A stretch of 64,000 bases of DNA from Pseudomonas sp. GCEP-101 (GTDB lineage: Bacteria > Pseudomonadota > Gammaproteobacteria > Pseudomonadales > Pseudomonadaceae): NCBI RefSeq assembly GCF_025133575.1, contig NZ_CP104011.1, positions 3,294,965 to 3,358,964 of the forward strand, written 5' to 3'. The notes under the pieces are model-generated. The model worked only from the letters and a program-made list of their open reading frames with translations, made no database searches and was not told the origin of the DNA. The position numbers and the translations under genes are program-made. Below, in pieces: positions 39,171 to 46,801 of this stretch (its first letter is position 1; every line of letters starts with the position of its first letter).

Positions 39171-40024
39171 TTCAGCAGGCCGGCGGCGCGCGCCGATTCC
39201 TCGATGCCCTTGTAGTTGTCAGGCTGGGTCTCGATGAAGCGGCTGGCCGCCTGCAGGTCGAGGATTTCCTTGTCGCGCGGCTTGCTCGGGTCGAGGGCGA
39301 GGAAGGCCTTCTTGATCTTCTCGGCCAGGGCCGGGTCGAGGTTGCCGCGCACGGTCCAGTTGTAGTCGTAGTAGGTCGGGGTGGTGGCGAAGACCTTGAC
39401 CTTGTTGGTGTCGACCTTGCCGCTGTCCACCAGCTTCTGCCAGACCGAGGCGTTGAGTACGCCGGCATCGACCTTGCCGGCCTGGACCCAGGCGACGGTG
39501 GCATCGTGGGCGCCGGAGTAGGCCACGCGGGAGAAGAACTGCTCGGGCACCACGCCGTCCTTCTGCATGAAGTAGCGCGGCATCAGGCTGCCGGAGGTGG
39601 ACGATACCGAACCGAAGGCGAACGTCTTGCCCTTGAGGTCCTGGATCGATTTCACGTTCGGATCGGCGGTGATGAATTTGCTGGTGAACTGCTGGTCCTG
39701 CTCGCGCTGTACCAGGGGGATGGCGTTGCCGGTCTTCAGGCGCGCCTGGACGAAGGTGAAGCCACCGAGCCAGGCCATGTCCAGTCGATCCGACGCCAGG
39801 GCTTCGACCACGCCGGCGTAGTCGGACACCGGGATGAACTTCACCGGCATGCCCAGTTGTTCTTCCAGGTAGGCGCCCAGCGGCTTGAACTTGCGCAGCA
39901 GTTCGGTCGGGGCTTCATCGGGAATGGCCGAGACTTTCAGTTCTTTCGGGGTATCGGCGTGGGCGAAAACGGCAGACAGGGACAGGGCGAAACCGGCGGC
40001 GAGCGCCAGGGTGCGTTTGAGCAT
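39167..40024 (-). CDS. PhnD-family periplasmic binding protein, possibly selenate/oxyanion type
   Basis: A 285-residue binding protein with a signal peptide ([20 protein letters not shown] ending AHA). The mature start [20 protein letters not shown] and the stretch [20 protein letters not shown] fit the branch of the PhnD family annotated, as I recall, as putative selenate ABC transporter binding protein rather than true phosphonate-binding Phn[13 protein letters not shown] corresponds to the anion-binding loop. No C-P lyase or phosphonatase gene is nearby. Substrate therefore open: phosphonate, phosphite, selenate or another oxyanion. First gene of a coupled four-gene operon. Confidence 0.85.
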   Translation of the reverse strand: MLKRTLALAAGFALSLSAVFAHADTPKELKVSAIPDEAPTELLRKFKPLGAYLEEQLGMPVKFIPVSDYAGVVEALASDRLDMAWLGGFTFVQARLKTGNAIPLVQREQDQQFTSKFITADPNVKSIQDLKGKTFAFGSVSSTSGSLMPRYFMQKDGVVPEQFFSRVAYSGAHDATVAWVQAGKVDAGVLNASVWQKLVDSGKVDTNKVKVFATTPTYYDYNWTVRGNLDPALAEKIKKAFLALDPSKPRDKEILDLQAASRFIETQPDNYKGIEESARAAGLLK

Positions 40025-40190
40025 GGGGAGAGTTCTCCGGTTCAATGGCGGAAAAAACCTCGGGAGTATAGTGGCGGCGCGCCTGTTTAGCAGCCGTCGC
40101 GGTATCGAAAGGCGTGCCGGCCTCGCCACTTCACGCCTGCTAGAATGCCGCACCCCGTGCCCGCCCTGCTGCCGAACTGGAGATCACCCC

Positions 40191-41090
40191 ATGTCGTCCC
40201 CTTTGCCATCCCTTGCGTTCGCCGGCCTCGGCCTGATGGGCGTGCCGATGACGCGCCGCCTGCTCGCCGCCGGCTACTCGCTGAGCGTGTGGAACCGTTC
40301 CGCCGGCAAGCGCGACCTGCTGGCCGCCGAAGGCGCCACGGCCGTGCCCACCCCCGCGCAACTGTGCGCCGATGCCGAGGTGGTGATGCTGTGCCTGGCC
40401 GATACCGCCGCCGTGCGCGAGGTGGTGTTCGGTGCGGGTGGCATCGTCGAGGGTGCCCGCGCCGGGCAGGTGCTGGTGGACTTTTCCAGCCTGGAGCCGG
40501 CTGCCACCCGCGAGATGGCCGCCGAGCTGGAAGCGCGCACCGGCATGCGCTGGGTCGATGCGCCGGTCTCGGGCGGCACGCCGGGCGCCGAAGCCGGCAC
40601 CCTGGCGATCATGGCGGGCGGCCGTGTCGAGGACATCGAGCGCGTGCGGCCGATCCTCGCCCACCTCGGCCAGCGGCTGACGCGCATGGGCGACGTCGGC
40701 GCGGGGCAGGTGACCAAGGTCTGCAACCAGATGATCGTCGCCTGCAACGCGCTGGTAATCGCCGAGGTGGTGGCGCTGGCGGAGAAGGCGGGCGTCGATG
40801 CGAGCCTGATAGCCCCGGCCCTGGCCGGCGGTTTCGCGGATTCCAGACCCCTGCAGATCCTGGCGCCGCAAATGGCCGAAAGCCGCTTCGAACCGGTGAA
40901 GTGGCACGTGCGCACGCTGCTCAAGGACCTGGACACCGCCGTGAAGCTGTCCCGCGAGGAAGGCTCGGCCACGCCCATGAGCGGCCTCGCCGCGCAACTG
41001 ATGCGCCTGCACGGCAGCCAGGGCCATCTCGAACGCGACCCGGCTACCCTGGTCGAGCAATACCGTCAGTCGAAGGAATTCCCCGCATGA
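40191..41090 (+). CDS. 2-hydroxy-3-oxopropionate reductase family (GlxR/GarR-like) dehydrogenase
   Basis: A 299-residue beta-hydroxyacid dehydrogenase. N-terminal Rossmann motif FAGLGLMGVPMTRRLLAAGY; substrate-binding motif DAPVSGGTPGAEAGTLAIMA; catalytic Lys in GQVTKVCNQMIVACN. Its partner hydroxypyruvate isomerase starts within its stop codon (ATGA overlap), which favours tartronate semialdehyde reductase in glyoxylate/hydroxypyruvate metabolism. The gcl glyoxylate carboligase usually found with this pair is absent here. Confidence 0.85.
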   Translation: MSSPLPSLAFAGLGLMGVPMTRRLLAAGYSLSVWNRSAGKRDLLAAEGATAVPTPAQLCADAEVVMLCLADTAAVREVVFGAGGIVEGARAGQVLVDFSSLEPAATREMAAELEARTGMRWVDAPVSGGTPGAEAGTLAIMAGGRVEDIERVRPILAHLGQRLTRMGDVGAGQVTKVCNQMIVACNALVIAEVVALAEKAGVDASLIAPALAGGFADSRPLQILAPQMAESRFEPVKWHVRTLLKDLDTAVKLSREEGSATPMSGLAAQLMRLHGSQGHLERDPATLVEQYRQSKEFPA

Positions 41091-41878
41091 AACTCTGCGC
41101 CAACCTCTCCCTGCTGTTCACCGAAGTCCCGCTGCTGCAGCGCATCGACGCCGCCGCCAAGGCCGGTTTCGAGGGCGTGGAGATCCAGTTCCCCTATGAC
41201 GTCCCGGCGCAGGACCTGAAGGCCGCACTGGACGAAGCCGGCCTGCCGCTGGTGCTGATCAACCTGCCGGCTGGCGACCTGATGCAGGGCGGGCCGGGCA
41301 TCGCCGCGGTGCCGGAGCGCGCGGTGGAGTTCGAGGCGGCGCTGGCCACGGCGCTGGACTACGCGCGCATCGTCCAGCCGCAGCACATCAACGTACTGGC
41401 CGGGCGGCTGGTCGAGGGGCTGGAGCGCGAGGTCGCGCTGCAGACCCTGGCCGAGCGCCTGCGCGCCACCTGCGACGCCTTTGCCGGCAGCGGCACCGAC
41501 GTGCTGATGGAAGCCATCAACTGCCACGACATGAAGGACTTCCTGCTCAACACCCCCGAGCACCTGCAGGACATGCTCGAGCGCGTGGCGCGGGAAAACC
41601 TGCGCGCGCAGCTGGACCTCTACCACATGGCGCGCATGGGCCTGGAGTTGGTGGATTGCATCTACGCGCTGATGGGCCAGATCGGCCATGTGCAGTTCGC
41701 CGACTACCCCGAGCGCGGCGAGCCGGGCTCGGGCGAGATGGAGTTCGGCGTGCCGCTGCAGGTGCTCGACGACGTGGGCTACGACGGCTGGCTGGGCGCC
41801 GAATACCGCCCCACCGGGACCACCGCCGACTCGCTGCGCTGGCTGCCGCGCTGGCGCGCCGGCAAGTTCGATTATTGA
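41087..41878 (+). CDS. hyi: Hydroxypyruvate isomerase family protein
   Basis: A 263-residue TIM-barrel of the Hyi family, interconverting hydroxypyruvate and tartronate semialdehyde. The N-terminus MKLCANLSLLFTEVPLLQRI, FEGVEIQFPYDVP, LMEAINCHDMKDFLL (catalytic Glu), AQLDLYHMARM and the terminal GAEYRP (second catalytic Glu) match the family. Translationally coupled to the GlxR-like gene upstream; ends one base before the convergent MHYT-GGDEF-EAL gene. Confidence 0.88.
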   Translation: MKLCANLSLLFTEVPLLQRIDAAAKAGFEGVEIQFPYDVPAQDLKAALDEAGLPLVLINLPAGDLMQGGPGIAAVPERAVEFEAALATALDYARIVQPQHINVLAGRLVEGLEREVALQTLAERLRATCDAFAGSGTDVLMEAINCHDMKDFLLNTPEHLQDMLERVARENLRAQLDLYHMARMGLELVDCIYALMGQIGHVQFADYPERGEPGSGEMEFGVPLQVLDDVGYDGWLGAEYRPTGTTADSLRWLPRWRAGKFDY

Positions 41879-41879
41879 G

Positions 41880-44042
41880 TCATGCCTGGCTGCGCATCAG
41901 CGCGGCGTCGCTGTCCTCGCGGTAGGCTTCGAGAAATTCCACCAGTGCTGACAGCGGCAGCGGGCGACTGAACAGGTAGCCCTGGGCCAGTTCGCAATGG
42001 TTGTCGCGCAGGAACGCCAGTTGCTGCGCGTGCTCCACCCCTTCGGCGATCACCTTCAGGTGCAGCTTCTGCGCCATGGCGATGATCGCCTGGGCGATCT
42101 CGCTGTCGCGGCGCGACTGCGGCACGTCGCGGATGAACGAGCGGTCCACCTTCAGCGCATCCAGCGGCAGCTGGCGCAGGTAGGACAGCGAGGAATAACC
42201 GGTGCCGAAATCGTCGATGGACAGGCTCACGCCCAGGTCGCGCAGGCGGTTGAGCAGCGGGATCGCCTGGTTGATGTTGGCCATCACGGCGTTCTCGGTC
42301 ACTTCCATTTCCAGGTAGCGCGCGGCGAGGCCGGTGTCGGCGAGGGTCTGCTGTATTTCGTCGACCAGGCTCTCGCGGCCCAGGTTGCTGGCGCAGCAGT
42401 TTACCGCCACGCGCAGGTTGCCGAAGCCCCGGTCGTGCAGGTGGCGCAGGTCCTGGCAGGCTCGGCGCAGCACCCAGGCATCCAGCGCACCGATGAGGCC
42501 GTTGGCGGTCGCCAGGCCGATGAAACGGTCCGGTGCCAGCAGGCCGTGGGTGGGGTGCTTCCAGCGCACCAGCGCTTCGAGCTGCGCCACTTCGCCATGG
42601 TCGATGCGCAGGATCGGCTGGTAGTAGAGCACCAGCTCGTCGTCCCACAGCGCCTTGCGCAGTTCTTCCTCCAGCTGCAGTTCCTGGGTGGCCTTGGTCT
42701 TCAGGTGCGGACTGAAGAAGTGCGTGGCGTTGCGGCCGTTGCCCTTGGACTGATACAGCGCGAGGTCGGCGTGCTTGAGCAACTCCTCGGGTTGGTCGCC
42801 GTCGTTGGGGAACAGGCTGATGCCCACGCTCAGGGTCATCACCAGGTTGCGCCCGGCGGTGCTGATCGGCTCCTTCATGCGTTGCATCAGGCGCTGGGCG
42901 AGGATGCGCGCCTCGTGGTCTTCGCCCAGGTCGGCGAGGATGCAGAATTCGTCGCCACCAAAACGCGCCAGCAGGTCGGTGCTGCGCAGGGCACTGCGGA
43001 TGCGTTCGGAGACGATGCACAGCAGCTCGTCACCGGCGGCGTGGCCGAGGGAATCGTTGACGCGCTTGAAGTGGTCCAGGTCCAGCAGGATCACCGCCAT
43101 GCCCTGGCCCTTCTGCCGGTTGCGCTGCAGACGGGCCGCGAACTCCTCGTTCAGCGCGTTGCGGTTGTGCAGGCCGGTCAGGCCGTCGAAGCGCGCCAGT
43201 TTCTGCAGCGAGGCGTTGGCATTGTCCAGCTGGTTGAGCAGCGCATTGACGCGGCTCAGCTCGCTTTCCTTGCTTTCCAGGCTGTCCTCGATCCAGGCCG
43301 CCCACAGCCCGGCCAACACCACGGCCAGGGCCAGCAGCCCGACCATCAGGCCGAGCTGGATGGCGTTGTTGCGGCCGACGTCTGCCACCGGCGCGACCCA
43401 GCTGGGCAGCGTCAGGGTCAGCGCGGCCATGCCGGTGAAGTGCATGCTGGCGATGGCGCTGCCCAGCAGCAGGCTGGCGAGCGTCTGGTAGAGCCACTGG
43501 CGACCCGTCGGCTGGCGGTTCAGCACCGGCGCCAGCACCAGCGCGACGAAGGCCACCAGCACGGCCATCAGCACCGACAGGGTGACCAGCAGCGGGTCGT
43601 AGTGCTGCATCGGCGGCGACTCGATGGCCGCCATCCCGGTGTAGTGCATGCCGGCGATGCTGGCGCCGATGCAGCAGGCGGCCAGCAGGTATTGCAGCGG
43701 GCTGAGCCCGGCGTGGGCGAGCAGGCGCATGGCGACCACGCAGATGCCGATGGCGATGAGCAGGGAGAGCAGCGTCAGCCCGCCGGCAAAGTGCAACGGC
43801 ACCGAGGCATGGAAGGCCAGCATGGCGATGAAGTGCATCGACCAGATGCCACTGCCCAGGCAGATGCCGCCCACCCACTGCCAGCGATGGGCGTGCTGCG
43901 GCGCGCGGGCCATGCGTGCGGTGATGCTGAGGGCGACGAAACTCGATACGCAGGCGATCAGGATGGCCAGCAGGACCAGCCCGGGGTTGTGGGAACACTC
44001 CAGCAGCACAGCATCGGGTACGGCGTCCTGGTGCCAGTCCAT
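41880..44042 (-). CDS. Bifunctional diguanylate cyclase/phosphodiesterase with MHYT sensor
   Basis: A 720-residue membrane c-di-GMP enzyme. Residues 15-250 form a seven-helix MHYT sensor with three motifs: MHFI at 69, MHYT at 132 and MHFT at 200; these His/Met residues are proposed to bind copper for sensing O2, CO or NO. GGDEF domain from about 283 with intact GGDEF at 362-366 and an I-site RSTD at 353-356, five residues ahead. EAL domain from about 455 with EAL at 489-491 and later DDFGTGYSSL and AEGVE. Both active sites look intact, so it may both make and degrade c-di-GMP. Confidence 0.93.
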   Translation of the reverse strand: MDWHQDAVPDAVLLECSHNPGLVLLAILIACVSSFVALSITARMARAPQHAHRWQWVGGICLGSGIWSMHFIAMLAFHASVPLHFAGGLTLLSLLIAIGICVVAMRLLAHAGLSPLQYLLAACCIGASIAGMHYTGMAAIESPPMQHYDPLLVTLSVLMAVLVAFVALVLAPVLNRQPTGRQWLYQTLASLLLGSAIASMHFTGMAALTLTLPSWVAPVADVGRNNAIQLGLMVGLLALAVVLAGLWAAWIEDSLESKESELSRVNALLNQLDNANASLQKLARFDGLTGLHNRNALNEEFAARLQRNRQKGQGMAVILLDLDHFKRVNDSLGHAAGDELLCIVSERIRSALRSTDLLARFGGDEFCILADLGEDHEARILAQRLMQRMKEPISTAGRNLVMTLSVGISLFPNDGDQPEELLKHADLALYQSKGNGRNATHFFSPHLKTKATQELQLEEELRKALWDDELVLYYQPILRIDHGEVAQLEALVRWKHPTHGLLAPDRFIGLATANGLIGALDAWVLRRACQDLRHLHDRGFGNLRVAVNCCASNLGRESLVDEIQQTLADTGLAARYLEMEVTENAVMANINQAIPLLNRLRDLGVSLSIDDFGTGYSSLSYLRQLPLDALKVDRSFIRDVPQSRRDSEIAQAIIAMAQKLHLKVIAEGVEHAQQLAFLRDNHCELAQGYLFSRPLPLSALVEFLEAYREDSDAALMRSQA

Positions 44043-44236
44043 GGGCGGGATGCTCCGGATGTCGGGAAGGGAGAAGGCAGATTGATATCACTTTGTGTGA
44101 AGTCTAGGAAGCCGGCAGGACGCTGCAAGGACTGCGCTGAGTTTTCGGAGCAAAGCCGGGCGCCGTGCGACGTACGGTAGTACCAACTGATCGGTCGATC
44201 GCACATCCGATCGCTGGTCTAAATTGGAACTCCAAC

Positions 44237-44252
44237 TTGACACTTTTTTGAC
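44237..44252 (+). promoter_or_regulatory. Candidate ColR operator upstream of the eptA-like gene
   Basis: TTGACACTTTTTTGAC fits every fixed position of the ColR consensus I recall (YYNASNNYTTTTTSAC). It lies 83 bp before the start. An imperfect palindrome (TTGGA..TCCAA at 44225-44235) and GATCG repeats (44189-44215) lie just upstream. Confidence 0.55.
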
Positions 44253-44334
44253 TAACCGCCCGCTAAAGTTGCGCCGCCGGCCGGCAGGGTCGGCTATCTA
44301 TTTCCTACCCGACTCGATGAAAGGAGTGCGCTCG

Positions 44335-45993
44335 ATGTTCGAGGGCAAGCGCCGCCTCTTCCCCCAGGTCAGCTCCGCGCGGCTGGTCCTGCTGTTCTCG
44401 CTGGCATTGGTGCTGTTCTACAACTTCGCCACCTGGCGCGCGCTCAATAGCCTGGTGCCCATGGAAGGCCTGTGGGGCGTGGCGTTCTTCGCCTCGTTCG
44501 GCCTGTTCCTCTGGGCGGCCTTCACCCTGCTGCTGACCCTGGTGTCGTTCCGCCCGCTGCTCAAGCCGGCACTGACCCTGGTGGCCCTGGTGTCCGCGGC
44601 GGCGGCGTACTTCATGAACACCTACGGCGTCGTGATCGATACCGTGATGGTGCAGAACGTCATCGAGACCAATCCGGGTGAAGCCGCCGCGCTGTTCAGC
44701 CTGCGCATGGTCGTCTACCTGCTGCTGCTCGGTGTGCTGCCGGCGGCGATCATCTGGCTGACGCCGGTGCGCTACAGCCCGTTCTTCCGTGGCCTGCTGA
44801 ACAAGGTGCTGGTGATCTTCGGCTGCCTGGTGGTGGTGGCCGTCTGCGTGGGCGCCTTCTACTCCACCTACGCCCCGGTGTTCCGCCAGGAAGAGAAGCT
44901 GACCCACTTCATCAACCCGACCAATTACATCTACGCGGTGAGCAAGTTCACCAAGCAGCGCCTGGGCATCAAGGAAAACCTGGTGGTGCAGCCCATCGGC
45001 GAGGACGCGGTGATGCCGCGCAAGGTCAGCGCCGATGGCAAGAAGTCGCTGATGATCTTCGTGGTCGGCGAAACCGCCCGGGCCGATCACTTCTCCCTCA
45101 ACGGCTACGCCCGCGAGACCAACCCGGAACTGAAGAAGCTGGATATCCTCAACTTCACCAACGTCAGTTCCTGCGGCACCTCCACGGCGGTGTCGGTGCC
45201 CTGCATGTTCTCCAAGTTCCCCCGCGAGGACTACAGCGACAAGAAGGGCAAGACCAATCAGGGCCTGCTGGACATCCTCCAGCGCGTCGGCGTGTCGGTG
45301 CTCTGGCTGGACAACAACAGCGACTGCAAGGGCACCTGCCTGCGCGTGCCCAACCGCGACATTCCCAAGGACCAGCCCGGTCCCTTCTGCGATGGCAAGA
45401 ACTGCCTGGACGAAGCCCTGCTGCAGAACCTGCAGGCCTACATCGATGGCCTGAAGGACAACGCCATCATCGTCCTGCACGCCGACGGCAGCCACGGCCC
45501 GGAATACTACGACCGCTATCCCAAGTCGCTGGAGCGCTTCACCCCGGTGTGCCGCACCAACCAGCTGGGCAGTTGCAGCAGCGAAGAGCTGATCAACGTC
45601 TACGACAACACCATCCTCTACACCGACTTCTTCCTGTCCAAGGTGGTGGAGCTGCTCAAGCAGAACCAGGAGCGCTTCGACGCCTCGATGATCTACGTCT
45701 CCGACCATGGCGAATCGCTGGGCGAGAACGGCGTCTACCTGCATGCCGCGCCTTATGCCATCGCACCGAAGGCGCAGACCCACGTGCCCATGGTGATGTG
45801 GTTCGGCAACGGTGCACTGGGTGGCATGGGCGTGGACCGCGGCTGCCTGGAGAGGAAGGCCGATGGCGCCGAGCTGAGCCATGACAACCTGTTCCACTCG
45901 GTGCTGGGCCTCTACGGCGTGCACACCAGCCTGTATCAGCCGGACCTGGATATCTTCCACTCCTGCAAACGCGACATGACCGCCGCGCAGTAA
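44335..45993 (+). CDS. eptA: EptA-like phosphoethanolamine transferase
   Basis: A 552-residue inner-membrane enzyme that transfers phosphoethanolamine to lipid A or core LPS, lowering affinity for cationic peptides such as polymyxin. Five N-terminal TM helices (residues ~15-180) precede a periplasmic sulfatase-fold domain. Zinc and catalytic motifs: Glu in VVGETARADHFSLNGYARET near 244, nucleophile Thr near 282 in SSCGTSTAVSVPCMFS, and YVSDHGESLGENG near 456 with Asp-His. Several cysteine pairs typical of the family are present. The start at 44335 has AAGGAG eight bases upstream; the frame stays open to 44224. Confidence 0.9.
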   Translation: MFEGKRRLFPQVSSARLVLLFSLALVLFYNFATWRALNSLVPMEGLWGVAFFASFGLFLWAAFTLLLTLVSFRPLLKPALTLVALVSAAAAYFMNTYGVVIDTVMVQNVIETNPGEAAALFSLRMVVYLLLLGVLPAAIIWLTPVRYSPFFRGLLNKVLVIFGCLVVVAVCVGAFYSTYAPVFRQEEKLTHFINPTNYIYAVSKFTKQRLGIKENLVVQPIGEDAVMPRKVSADGKKSLMIFVVGETARADHFSLNGYARETNPELKKLDILNFTNVSSCGTSTAVSVPCMFSKFPREDYSDKKGKTNQGLLDILQRVGVSVLWLDNNSDCKGTCLRVPNRDIPKDQPGPFCDGKNCLDEALLQNLQAYIDGLKDNAIIVLHADGSHGPEYYDRYPKSLERFTPVCRTNQLGSCSSEELINVYDNTILYTDFFLSKVVELLKQNQERFDASMIYVSDHGESLGENGVYLHAAPYAIAPKAQTHVPMVMWFGNGALGGMGVDRGCLERKADGAELSHDNLFHSVLGLYGVHTSLYQPDLDIFHSCKRDMTAAQ

Positions 45994-46010
45994 CCCGAGC
46001 GGCGGCCATG

Positions 46011-46046
46011 AAAAAGGCCCTGCGGCTTGCACCGCAGGGCCTTTTG
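46011..46046. terminator. Bidirectional terminator between eptA and usp
   Basis: AAAAGGCCCTGCGG, CTTGCA, CCGCAGGGCCTTTT: a perfect 14-bp stem with A and T tracts, serving both converging genes. Confidence 0.92.
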
Positions 46047-46061
46047 TCTTTCCGGGAGCTG

Positions 46062-46514
46062 TTACTTGTCGCGTACCAGCAGCACCGGGCGATTGCTGAC
46101 GCGCAGCAGCCCTTCGGCCACGCTGCCCAGCATCAGCCGGCGCACGCCACGGCGGCCGTGGGTGCCCATGACGATGATGTCGGCCTTGGAAGCCTCGGCC
46201 TCGACCTCGATGCGCTCGGCGATCTCTTCGCTGGCGCGTTCCTGGCAGACCCGCTCGAAGCTGGTTTTCACCGCGAACTCGGCGACCTTGTCCTTGGCCT
46301 TGGCCAGGATATCGTCGGCGGCCTTCAGCGCGGCTTCGCGCAGCGGCTCCGGGTTGTAGTACACGGCGTAGTCAGGCAGATGGCGCAGCGGGCTGTCGAC
46401 AATGGTGATGACACGCAGCTCGCCGCCGCTCAGTTTGGCCAGCTTGGCCGCTTCGACCAGGGCTCGGTCGGATACCGGGCTGCCGTCCACCGCTACCAGA
46501 ATGCGCTCGTACAT
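46062..46514 (-). CDS. Universal stress protein, ATP-binding type
   Basis: A 150-residue single-domain UspA-family protein. MYERILVAVDGSPVSDRALV is the standard start and VMGTHGRRGVRRLMLGSVAE supplies the complete G-2x-G-9x-G-S ATP-binding motif, so it belongs to the UspFG/MJ0577-like ATP-binding class. ATG at 46514 is preceded by GAGGGAACACATC. In Pseudomonas such proteins are typically Anr-induced for anaerobic survival; a weak Anr-like site is seen at 46577-46590. Confidence 0.92.
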   Translation of the reverse strand: MYERILVAVDGSPVSDRALVEAAKLAKLSGGELRVITIVDSPLRHLPDYAVYYNPEPLREAALKAADDILAKAKDKVAEFAVKTSFERVCQERASEEIAERIEVEAEASKADIIVMGTHGRRGVRRLMLGSVAEGLLRVSNRPVLLVRDK

Positions 46515-46576
46515 GATGTGTTCCCTCAATGAGTGGCTTGGTAGGAAAACTCTATCCCTCCAGGGCGGAGATTCCC

Positions 46577-46590
46577 TTGCGCAGCGTCAA
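46577..46590 (-). promoter_or_regulatory. Weak Anr/FNR-like site upstream of the usp gene
   Basis: On the minus strand TTGACGCTGCGCAA matches seven of the ten fixed positions of TTGATNNNNATCAA. A TAGAGT -10 candidate lies at 46549-46554, at the same distance as in the phrS/ccoM promoter. Confidence 0.4.
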
Positions 46591-46660
46591 TGGTAGTCGG
46601 TATGGCCCGATGTGCCGGGAACAGAGCGGCTCAGACATGGATGGACCGTGCCAGGGCGGG

Positions 46661-46731
46661 ATCGCGAGCAAGCTCGCTCCTACGAAAAGCCGGCAAGCCC
46701 GCAACCTGTAGGAGCGAGCTTGCTCGCGAAC
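46661..46731. repeat. Inverted pair of REP elements
   Basis: ATCGCGAGCAAGCTCGCTCC at 46661 and CTGTAGGAGCGAGCTTGCTC at 46706, in the opposite relative order to the pairs at 30506 and 36666, between the rapA terminator and the usp promoter. Confidence 0.88.
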
Positions 46732-46743
46732 AACGGCGCCCAT

Positions 46744-46780
46744 GAAAAAAAGCCGCCACCGGTTGCCCGGTGGCGGCTTC
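46744..46780 (-). terminator. Terminator of rapA
   Basis: AAGCCGCCACCGG, TTGC, CCGGTGGCGGCTT: a 13-bp stem followed on the minus strand by T7 (A-tract 46745-46751), 22 bp past the rapA stop. Confidence 0.92.
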
Positions 46781-46801
46781 TTCACGACGCGATGTCGGCG
46801 A

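Noticed and set aside
46515..46529. TTG start adding MREHI to the universal stress protein
   Set aside because: The ATG at 46514 has a proper ribosome binding site (GAGGGAA) and yields the standard family start MYERILVAVDG.
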